Shown: one piece after another, positions 1 to 5,925 of the stretch
How positions within the stretch are numbered: the stretch's first letter is position 1
Layout: the number at the start of each line of letters is the position of its first letter
Assembly: GCA_964650405.1 (NCBI GenBank)
Contig: CAZYTO010000192.1
Span: forward strand, 1 to 10,995
Length of the DNA stretch: 10,995 bases
Reading direction: 5' to 3'
Source: CAZYTO01 sp964650405
GTDB lineage: Bacteria > Acidobacteriota > Thermoanaerobaculia > Gp7-AA8
Made by a program: the position numbers and the translations under genes
The notes under the pieces: model-generated
Told to the model about the DNA's origin: nothing
Databases searched by the model: none
Seen by the model: only the letters and a program-made list of their open reading frames with translations

Positions 1-882
1 CGCGTCGTCCTCGTCTTTGCCGTCCTGCTCGTCACACTCTGGCCGTGGAGCGCGGCCGTGGCACGCCTCGTCCCGCTGCCCGTGGCCGGCGCGGCCATGG
101 CCATCGTGGCCGTGCTCGCGGCCAGCGGCCGCTTCGCCGCGGCGGCCGGACCGGCGCTCTTGCTCCTCGTGCCATTTGCCCCGCTGCCGGAACGGCAGCC
201 GGAGGTCCTCGGAGCGGCGCTGGAGTCGTCGCAACGCGTGGACATCGACGTCGCGCCGGACGTACGGGAAGTCGTGCTAAGGATCAGCGGCGCGAACATG
301 CCCCGCATGCGCCCCGGGCGGGTGGTGGGGGAGATCGAGGCCGTCGATCGCGCCGGCCGGCGCACGACGCGCGTCCTCCGCATCGGCGACGTAGCCGACT
401 GGGGATTCATGCGCCGCGAGCAGTTCTTCTTCTCCAACAACGTTCCGCCCCGCAACGCCAGCGGCGACCTTCGCGGGTACGGGAACGCTGCCTACCTCTG
501 GGGCGCGGGACGCATCCCGATTCGCTTCGCGGCTCCGCCCGCCTCGCTGCAGGTCGTGGCGGCGAATGATCTTCCGCGCGGCGCGAAGTTGCAGGTCGAG
601 ACTGTGGAGTACCGGACAGGTGCCGGGATGACGGGTGCCGGGTCGCAGGTCCCGGGTGCCGATGCGCCTCCGCCGGTCAGGAGCCCGGAGCCGCCCTCGA
701 CCACGGGTGCCGGGTTCCGGGTGCCGGGGTATCGGGCTCAGGTATCGGCTGAGGCATCGGTACCGGGTCCCGGTACCTGGCACCCGTTACGGGGTACCCG
801 CCCCCCACCCGCCCGCCGCTCGCCGCCTCCCGCTCGCCCGGGGGTGCCATCGGCAACAGGCTCAGGGACGATCGGCCCATGA
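1..882 (+). CDS. Membrane protein with exported C-terminal domain, 5' partial
   Basis: The reading frame is open from base 1, so the start lies upstream of the window; the first internal Met is at 97. The visible N-terminal part has two or three hydrophobic stretches within its first 60 residues. A hydrophilic, probably extracytoplasmic and beta-rich domain of about 140 residues follows. It contains the phrases DVREVVLRISG, REQFFFSNN and GYGNAAYLWGAGRIPIRF. I do not recognise the family. The position next to a GT-C glycosyltransferase suggests a role in polysaccharide assembly, perhaps the C-terminal half of another GT-C-like membrane enzyme, but no catalytic motif is visible. From about base 610 the protein turns into Gly/Pro/Arg low-complexity sequence encoded by repeat elements, so the native C-terminus is altered or lost. 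The TGA at 880-882 overlaps the next ATG as ATGA, indicating translational coupling. Confidence 0.65.
   Translation, partial: RVVLVFAVLLVTLWPWSAAVARLVPLPVAGAAMAIVAVLAASGRFAAAAGPALLLLVPFAPLPERQPEVLGAALESSQRVDIDVAPDVREVVLRISGANMPRMRPGRVVGEIEAVDRAGRRTTRVLRIGDVADWGFMRREQFFFSNNVPPRNASGDLRGYGNAAYLWGAGRIPIRFAAPPASLQVVAANDLPRGAKLQVETVEYRTGAGMTGAGSQVPGADAPPPVRSPEPPSTTGAGFRVPGYRAQVSAEASVPGPGTWHPLRGTRPPPARRSPPPARPGVPSATGSGTIGP
610..660 (+). repeat. GGGTRYC-family heptamer array, first block in gene 1
   Basis: Degenerate 7-base units of the GGGTGCC/GGGTCCC kind run through this stretch, all in the same orientation. They are translated in frame as a Gly/Ser/Val/Pro peptide (TGAGSQVPGA). A 42-base stretch at 661-702 with no obvious heptamer structure separates this block from the next array. 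That stretch may be a remnant of the original gene. Confidence 0.7.
703..803 (+). repeat. GGGTRYC-family palindromic heptamer element in gene 1
   Basis: Forward units (GGGTGCC, GGGTTCC, GGGTATC) occupy the left part, and reverse-complement units (GGTACCTGGCACCC-like) occupy the right part. Near the centre right, 759-777 is a perfect 19-base inverted repeat, GGTACCGGGTCCCGGTACC, with one central base. The element is in frame and translated as part of the C-terminal tail of gene 1. Confidence 0.75.
804..842 (+). repeat. GGCGAGC-family right arm (unpaired) next to the GGGTRYC element
   Basis: This stretch is built from GCTCGCC/CTCCCGC-type units, the reverse complement of the GGCGAGC heptamer seen in genes 2 and 7. 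It directly abuts the right arm of the GGGTRYC element, and no matching left arm of its own family is visible nearby. This suggests a composite or nested insertion, or loss of one arm. Confidence 0.55.
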
Positions 883-2861
883 TGCTCGCGCTCTTCGCTG
901 CCGTCTCGATCGCGCTCCCGTTCCTCCTGCTGCGGGGCCGGGCGCTGCGGCGTTACTTCGCCTGCGACGGCGCGCTGTGGGCGGCCTTCATCGCCCTGGC
1001 GGCCGTAGCCCAGGCCTTTCGCATTCCGGTCGATCCCTGGCCGGCCATCGTCGCGTTCGGCGTCGTAAAGCTGGCCGTCCTTTCGCTCTTCCTGGCCACG
1101 AGCGAGGCGCGGGACGTCCGCTGGAGCGCGAACCGCGCCGCCCTCTCCGCGCTGCTGGTCTATCTGGCCGTCCTCCCGCCCATGACCACGCGCCACGTCG
1201 TCGACGGAGACGAGCCGTTCTACCTGCTCATGACCGAGTCGCTGGTGCGCGATCACGACCTCGATCTGCGCAATCAGTACGCGGACCTCGCGCACTCCGA
1301 GACGCGGCGGCTCGATCTGAAACCGGAGGCCGGAGATCCCATCGGCCGCCACGGCGAGCAGCACTCGCACCTCGAGTCGCTGCTGGCCTTTCTCCTCATC
1401 CCCGGCTATCTCCTGGCCGGCCTTTACGGCGTCCTGGTGACGATGACCCTCTTCGGGGCGCTGCTCGTCCGTTCGACCGTGCGGCTGTTCGAGGACGAGG
1501 GAATCGACGAAGCCACCACGCGGGCGCTGCTGCCCCTCATCGCCTTCGGGCCGCCGGTCCTCTTCTATGCAACCCGCATCTGGCCCGAAGTGCCGGGGGC
1601 GTGGATGTTCGTCGAGGCCCTGCGCGGCATCCGCCAGCACCGTCCCCAACGCTGGGCTCCGGCCATGCTGCTGCTGGTGCTGCTGAAGCTGCGCTTCGTG
1701 CTCATGGCGATCGTGTTGCTCGGGCGGGTAGGGCGGGCTGGCGGGAGGCGGCGAGCGGCGAGCGGGGGAGCGGGCCCTGGCAAGTGCGCTACCCCGCTCG
1801 CCGCTCGCCGTCTCCCGCTCGCCGAACACAAGCCGCTCGCCGCCCGCCGTCTCCCGCTGGCCGCCCTTGCCGTCGTCATCGTCGTGCTCCCGGTGATCGT
1901 GTTCTACTCGACGACGACGCATTCGCTGCGCGAGCTCGTGCCCGGCGACGGCGTGATGTGGCTGCAGGGCCTCTTCGGCCTCGTCGTCGACGGGCAGGCC
2001 GGGATGGCGTTCCAGGCGCCGCTCTACCTCGGCGGCCTGCTGGCCCTGACCCGATGGCGGGAGATGCCGCCGGCGTTCCGGCTTGGCATGTCCGCCACGG
2101 TGCTCTACATCTTCACCCTCGTGCCCCGCCCCGAATGGCACGGCGGCTGGTCGCCGCCGCTCCGGTACATCGTCGTCTTCATGCCCGTCCTGGCCCTCGG
2201 CTGCGCCGCGCTGTGGCAGCGCCTGCGGCAGGCCGTCGCGCCCATCGCGCTCTGGACGATGATGCTCGTCGTGCACGGCGTGGCCTTCCCGTGGCGTCTC
2301 TTCCACATCGCCGACGGGCAGAACTTCATCGGCGAATGGCTCTCGCTGGTCTGGCTGACCGACTTCGGGCGGATGCTGCCCAGCCTCATCCGCCCCAACC
2401 TGGCCGGCCTCGTGGCGTGCGTCGTCTTCGCGCTGCTGATGCTCCTGCCGCTCCGCCGCGCGCCCCGCGCACTGCTTCCGCTCGCGCTGGCCGCAGCCAT
2501 CGCCGTCTGGTTTTATGAAGGGAGAAAGCCCGGCGACCGCATCGAGTTCGAGGACGTCGTCGTCGACAAGAGCAGCGGCGACCTCTATCCGCCGCTCTAC
2601 GCGGTCTCGCGCTTCGTCTACCGCGGCGGGTGGATCGTCCATCCCGGCGACATCCTCACCTTCCCGGCCCGCGGCGGCGCATCGACGATCGAGTATCAGG
2701 CCGCGGGCCCGGCCGTCCTCGAGATCGGCGGGCGCGTGTACACGCTTCCCGCCACCGGGCCGGCTTACGGGCGGGCGCGCGTGGAGCTGCCGCGCAGCGG
2801 GATGACGACCCTGCAGTGTCTCTCCGGGGTGGCCAATCTCGACCGGATGGATCATGAGTGA
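879..2861 (+). CDS. GT-C family membrane glycosyltransferase (ArnT/PMT-like)
   Basis: The 660-residue product is a polytopic membrane protein with many hydrophobic segments between residues 1 and 545, then a hydrophilic beta-rich C-terminal domain (about 550-660) that is probably extracytoplasmic. Residues 109-115 read DGDEPFY. An acidic DE motif in the first large external loop is the hallmark of GT-C enzymes that use polyprenyl-phosphate sugars, and D111/E112 are the likely catalytic or metal-binding residues. It therefore probably transfers a sugar from a lipid carrier on the outer face of the inner membrane. The start is the ATG at 879, overlapping the previous stop; a second ATG follows at once at 882. 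Residues about 284-328 are an in-frame, Arg/Ala/Leu-rich repeat insertion between two membrane segments, which family members are not expected to have. The acceptor and sugar are unknown. Confidence 0.8.
   Translation: MMLALFAAVSIALPFLLLRGRALRRYFACDGALWAAFIALAAVAQAFRIPVDPWPAIVAFGVVKLAVLSLFLATSEARDVRWSANRAALSALLVYLAVLPPMTTRHVVDGDEPFYLLMTESLVRDHDLDLRNQYADLAHSETRRLDLKPEAGDPIGRHGEQHSHLESLLAFLLIPGYLLAGLYGVLVTMTLFGALLVRSTVRLFEDEGIDEATTRALLPLIAFGPPVLFYATRIWPEVPGAWMFVEALRGIRQHRPQRWAPAMLLLVLLKLRFVLMAIVLLGRVGRAGGRRRAASGGAGPGKCATPLAARRLPLAEHKPLAARRLPLAALAVVIVVLPVIVFYSTTTHSLRELVPGDGVMWLQGLFGLVVDGQAGMAFQAPLYLGGLLALTRWREMPPAFRLGMSATVLYIFTLVPRPEWHGGWSPPLRYIVVFMPVLALGCAALWQRLRQAVAPIALWTMMLVVHGVAFPWRLFHIADGQNFIGEWLSLVWLTDFGRMLPSLIRPNLAGLVACVVFALLMLLPLRRAPRALLPLALAAAIAVWFYEGRKPGDRIEFEDVVVDKSSGDLYPPLYAVSRFVYRGGWIVHPGDILTFPARGGASTIEYQAAGPAVLEIGGRVYTLPATGPAYGRARVELPRSGMTTLQCLSGVANLDRMDHE
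1726..1862 (+). repeat. GGCGAGC-family palindromic heptamer element inside gene 2
   Basis: The left arm at 1743-1766 pairs with the right arm at 1793-1816 over 24 positions with a single G:T pair, leaving a 26-base loop. The right-arm sequence is then repeated: 1795-1823 and 1834-1862 match at 27 of 29 bases with an offset of 39 bases, exactly 13 codons. The protein therefore carries PLAARRLPLA twice. Reading frame is preserved across the whole element, and membrane-protein sequence resumes with ALAVVIVVLPVIVFY. Confidence 0.85.
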
Positions 2862-2873
2862 TCATGCAAGACC

Positions 2874-3713
2874 ATGAGTGACGTCGACGTCCTCGTGCTC
2901 GACCTCGACGGAGGGGCGATGTTGCGCGACTGCCTCGCCTCCATCGCCGCCCAGACGCTGGCGCCGCACTGCGTGATCGTCTTCGACAACGGATCGCGCG
3001 TGCCCGTGGAGGCCGGAACCTCCGGAGCCACCGTCATCCGGAGCGAGGTCAATCTCGGCTTCGCCGGCGGCGTCAATGCGGCACTGCGCCACAGCGACGC
3101 GCCGTTCGTGGCCCTGGTCAACAACGACGTCGTGCTCGATCCGGACTGGCTGGCCACCGTGCGCGCGGCCATGCACGACGCGACGCTCGCGGCCGTGCAG
3201 ACGGTCATCCGCCGCGACGACGCGACCATCGACGGCGCCGGCATCGACGTTCACGACGGCACCATCCGGCAGATCGGTCACGGCTCGCCGCTCGCCCGCC
3301 TCGGCGCCCCGTCCCAGGACTCCCGCTCGCCGCCCGCGGCGCACCGCCCGCCGGTCAGGGGCCCCTCCGCCACCGCCACTCTCTACCGCCGCGAGCTGTT
3401 GCACTTCGACGAGCGCTTCTTCGCCTATTACGAGGATGCAGAGCTCTCCGCGCGCCTTCGGGAAGGCGGCTGGGGCCTGTCCGTCCTGCCCGAGGCGAAG
3501 GCCACGCACCGCGGCTCGCAGTCGGCCGGGCGGCTCGGCGGCGACGCGCTGCGCCTCCGGACGCGCAACCGCTACTGGGTGGCCCGGCTGCATCCCGGCA
3601 CGGCGCGCACCGGCGCGCTGCTCCGGGAGGACGCCCGGCTCGCCCTCCGCGGGCGCACCTCGCTTCGTGGGATCATGCAGGGCATGTTCGGACGGATGAA
3701 GGACAGAGGATGA
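2874..3713 (+). CDS. GT2 family glycosyltransferase (rhamnosyltransferase-like)
   Basis: The 279-residue product has the GT-A fold signatures of inverting GT2 enzymes such as WbbL. The nucleotide-binding start reads VIVFDNGS (residues 34-41), NLGFAGGVNAAL lies at 60-71, and the metal-site equivalent NND is at 83-85. The acceptor-side motif FFAYYEDAEL is at 182-191, with E187/D188 as the probable catalytic base region, followed by a conserved His at 212. It probably adds a sugar from a nucleotide donor to the lipid-linked glycan on the cytoplasmic face. No clear ribosome binding site precedes the ATG, and the gene begins 12 bases after the previous stop, so coupling is likely. A Ser/Pro/Ala-rich stretch (about residues 148-162), just before the GPSATATLYRR motif, may be a repeat remnant. 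The stop lies inside a GGATGAA repeat shared with the next gene. Confidence 0.85.
   Translation: MSDVDVLVLDLDGGAMLRDCLASIAAQTLAPHCVIVFDNGSRVPVEAGTSGATVIRSEVNLGFAGGVNAALRHSDAPFVALVNNDVVLDPDWLATVRAAMHDATLAAVQTVIRRDDATIDGAGIDVHDGTIRQIGHGSPLARLGAPSQDSRSPPAAHRPPVRGPSATATLYRRELLHFDERFFAYYEDAELSARLREGGWGLSVLPEAKATHRGSQSAGRLGGDALRLRTRNRYWVARLHPGTARTGALLREDARLALRGRTSLRGIMQGMFGRMKDRG
3319..3353 (+). repeat. Possible GGCGAGC-family remnant in gene 3
   Basis: The bases CTCCCGCTCGCCGCCCGC resemble the right-arm units of the elements in genes 1 and 2. They encode a Pro/Ala/Arg-rich insertion just before the conserved LYRR motif of the GT2 fold. No left arm is recognisable, so this could also be ordinary high-GC coding sequence. 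Confidence 0.35.
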
Positions 3714-3757
3714 AGGATGAGCCGACGCCGGCTTCCGCCCGGCCATCATCATCCTCC
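3694..3757 (+). repeat. GGATGAA-family heptamer element at the gene 3/gene 4 junction
   Basis: Four exact-phase heptamers occupy 3694-3721: GGATGAA, GGACAGA, GGATGAA, GGATGAG. After a 21-base GC-rich centre, the opposing arm at 3743-3757 reads CCATCATCATCCTCC, the reverse-complement flavour. The third unit supplies the ATG start of gene 4 (3710-3712) and the TGA stop of gene 3 (3711-3713). The element therefore encodes both protein ends. Confidence 0.75.
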
Positions 3758-4870
3758 ACTGCTCACGCCTCTTCCTTTCGCATCGTCGTGGCGACTCCGG
3801 ACGTCGTGGGGGAGCGCATGGCCGGTCCGGGCATCCGCGCCTGGCAACTGGCGCGAACGCTGGGCAGCCGGTTCGACACGGCGCTCGTGGCGCGCCGGGA
3901 GGGCGATCCGCCCGTTCAGGACCTTCGCGTGCTGGACCGCGGCTCGGACGACGCGCGGGAAGCACTGCGGTCCGCGGACGTCGTCATCGGCCAGCCGGCG
4001 CGGCACTTCGGCTCCGAGCGGCGCGGACAGCGCGTCATCTACGATCTCTTCGACCCGGTCCTCCTCGAGCTGCGCGAGCTCTACGGCCGGTACCCCTCGG
4101 TGCGGCAGCGCATGCACTATGCAGCCGAGGCCTGGAGGGTGCGGCGGGCGGTCGGGGAGGGGGATGCACTCATCGTGGCCACGGCCAAGCAGCGCGAGCT
4201 CTACCGCGCCGGCAGCACGCCCGTCGTGGAAGTCCCGTTCGGGATCGATCCCGGCGACGTCCTGCCCGGCGACCGTCCGCGGTCAGACCTCATCGTCTGG
4301 GGCGGTGGCACCTGGGAGTGGCTCGACCCGAACCTGGCCGTCGATGCCGTGATCCGGCTCAACCGCGAGGGCCTGGCCTGCCGGCTCCTCTTCCTCGGAC
4401 GCTCCCGTCCGAACCGCGCCCTGGCCGACCGCAGGCGCGTCGATCGCTTCGACGTGATGATCGGCCGCGGCGCGCCGTGGGTCGAGGCCAATTCCGATTG
4501 GACGCCCTATGCCGAGCGAATGTCGTGGTTGCGGCCTGCGAAAGCCGCTATGATGCTGCACCGTCCGACCACGGAGGCTGCTTACTCGATCCGTACCCGG
4601 ATTTTCGACGCCATCGCCGCAGCAGTTCCCGTCATCACGACAGAGGGAGGATTTGCAGCAGACCTCGTCGCCGCCGAAGGGCTCGGGATTGTCGTCCCCC
4701 CCTCCGACGTTGGCGCCGTCGCCGCGGCCGTCCGTCGTCTGCTGCGCGACGACGATTTCCACGGGAGCTGCGTACGAAATCTGGAACGCATCCGGCCCCG
4801 CTTCCGTTGGGACGTAGTGACGGCGCCGCTGGCCGAAGTACTCGAAGAATGGCAAACGCACAAACACTGA
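3710..4870 (+). CDS. GT-B fold glycosyltransferase
   Basis: The 386-residue product has a two-Rossmann-domain GT-B layout. The N-domain begins at FRIVVATPDVVGERMAGPGIRAW (about residues 23-45). A linker region carries VIYDLFDPVLLE (109-120). The C-domain starts near DLIVWGGGTWEWLDP (193-207) and contains LLFLGRSRPN and the donor-binding stretch RTRIFDAIAAAVPVITTEGG (295-314). This resembles GT4-type enzymes in O-antigen and exopolysaccharide clusters, which transfer sugars from nucleotide donors on the cytoplasmic face; donor and acceptor are unknown. The ATG at 3710 overlaps the previous stop as ATGA and lies within a GGATGAA repeat. The first 22 residues (MKDEPTPASARPSSSSTAHA) are therefore repeat-encoded and probably disordered. 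The C-terminal 22 bases overlap the next gene. Confidence 0.82.
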   Translation: MKDEPTPASARPSSSSTAHASSFRIVVATPDVVGERMAGPGIRAWQLARTLGSRFDTALVARREGDPPVQDLRVLDRGSDDAREALRSADVVIGQPARHFGSERRGQRVIYDLFDPVLLELRELYGRYPSVRQRMHYAAEAWRVRRAVGEGDALIVATAKQRELYRAGSTPVVEVPFGIDPGDVLPGDRPRSDLIVWGGGTWEWLDPNLAVDAVIRLNREGLACRLLFLGRSRPNRALADRRRVDRFDVMIGRGAPWVEANSDWTPYAERMSWLRPAKAAMMLHRPTTEAAYSIRTRIFDAIAAAVPVITTEGGFAADLVAAEGLGIVVPPSDVGAVAAAVRRLLRDDDFHGSCVRNLERIRPRFRWDVVTAPLAEVLEEWQTHKH

Positions 4871-5925
4871 CCAGGCCGCCGGAGGGCATTGATTCGGCGC
4901 CGCCGGCGCTGCCGGCTCCGCCCGGGCTGCCGGCGACCCGCTGGCCCGTGCCGGCTCCCGAGAGCGCGCCACGGCCCGTCGATATCTCCATCCTCATCGT
5001 CACCTGGAACAGCGAGCGTTACATCGACCGCTGCCTGGCCGCCATCCCGGCCGCCTGCAACGGCTTCCCGTACGAAGTGGTCGTTCATGACAACGCCTCG
5101 TCCGACGCCACGCTGCAGCACGTCGACCGTGACTTGAACGGGGGCGGAAACGTCGTCCTCCGCTCCTCGCAGAACGACGGCTTCGCCGCCGGCACGAACC
5201 GCGCCTTCGCCGAGTCCCGCGGCCGCTACGTCTTCCTCCTGAATCCCGACTGCGAGCTGGAGCCGGACGCCCTGGCCCGCCTCCGCCACTATCTCGAGGA
5301 GCATCCGGACGCCGCGGGCGCGGCCCCGCTGCTCGTCGACGAGCGCGGCGAGCTGCAGCGCGAGTTTCAGCTCCGCCGGCTCCCCACCCTGCGCACCCTG
5401 GCCTCGGAGATCCTGGCCTTCGGGAAGCTCTTTCCGAAGAACCGGACCACGGCCCGCTACCGCTACCGCGACGTCGAGCTCCACGAACCGGCGCAGATCG
5501 AGCAGCCCGCGGCCGCGGCGCTGCTGCTCCGCCGCGAGACGTTCGACGCCCTGGGACGCTTCGACGAGCAGTTCTCCCCGGCCTGGTTCGAAGACGTCGA
5601 CTTCTGCCGCCGCCTGGCCGCGCACGGCAAGAGCATCTGGGTCGTCCCGGCCGCCCGGGCCAAGCACCACGGCGGCGCCAGCCTGGAGCACCTGTCCTTC
5701 GCGCGTTTCGTCGACATCTGGTACGGCAACATGTGGCGCTATGCACAGAAATGGCTCGCGCCGGGCGAGCGCGAGGCCCTGCGCTGGCTCGTCATCACCG
5801 GCATGATCCTCCGCCTCGGCGCCGCCGTCCTCGGCGTGGCCCATCCCGAGATCGGGCGCCGGGCCGCGCTGAAAGCGTACGCGGGCGTGCTGAAGAAGGC
5901 GTTCCACAGATGGACTCCCGCGTAG
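4849..5925 (+). CDS. GT2 family glycosyltransferase (WbbL/rhamnosyltransferase-like)
   Basis: I chose the ATG at 4849, which gives 358 residues beginning MANAQTLTRPPE. It overlaps gene 4 by 22 bases and has a weak GAAG upstream. Residues 10-43 are Pro/Ala-rich and probably disordered. The GT-A domain starts at VDISILIVTWNSERYIDRCL (44-63), with DNASSD at 81-86, NDGFAAGTNRA at 109-119, LLNPDCELEPD at 130-140 (NPD is the DxD-equivalent site), and FEDVDFCRRL at 247-256 with E248/D249. A C-terminal hydrophobic or amphipathic segment (about 307-325, WLVITGMILRLGAAVLG) suggests membrane association. It probably adds one residue to the lipid-linked repeat unit. Its EQPAAAALLLRR region carries no insertion, so it shows the uninterrupted form of the site that is interrupted in gene 6 and perhaps gene 3. 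The TAG stop lies in a small hairpin. Confidence 0.85.
   Translation: MANAQTLTRPPEGIDSAPPALPAPPGLPATRWPVPAPESAPRPVDISILIVTWNSERYIDRCLAAIPAACNGFPYEVVVHDNASSDATLQHVDRDLNGGGNVVLRSSQNDGFAAGTNRAFAESRGRYVFLLNPDCELEPDALARLRHYLEEHPDAAGAAPLLVDERGELQREFQLRRLPTLRTLASEILAFGKLFPKNRTTARYRYRDVELHEPAQIEQPAAAALLLRRETFDALGRFDEQFSPAWFEDVDFCRRLAAHGKSIWVVPAARAKHHGGASLEHLSFARFVDIWYGNMWRYAQKWLAPGEREALRWLVITGMILRLGAAVLGVAHPEIGRRAALKAYAGVLKKAFHRWTPA

Noticed and set aside
661..702. The bases CCGCCGGTCAGG here recur in gene 3 (about 3349-3360), suggesting a shared element
   Set aside because: The match is only about 12 bases in very GC-rich DNA and does not extend, so chance is likely.
635..2518. A 627-codon plus-strand open frame in another phase of gene 2
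   Set aside because: Its translation is Arg/Pro/Ala-rich with no recognisable domain, typical of a shadow frame, while the overlapping frame has coherent membrane segments.
738..2855. A 705-codon minus-strand open frame opposite genes 1 and 2
   Set aside because: It is antisense to a gene with clear GT-C motifs and membrane segments. Its product is highly charged and repetitive, and long antisense frames are expected at this GC content.
4876..4980. Pro/Ala-rich N-terminus of gene 5 considered as another heptamer element
   Set aside because: GCTGCCG and GCCGGCT recur but without steady 7-base phase or opposing arms. It reads as ordinary disordered coding sequence.
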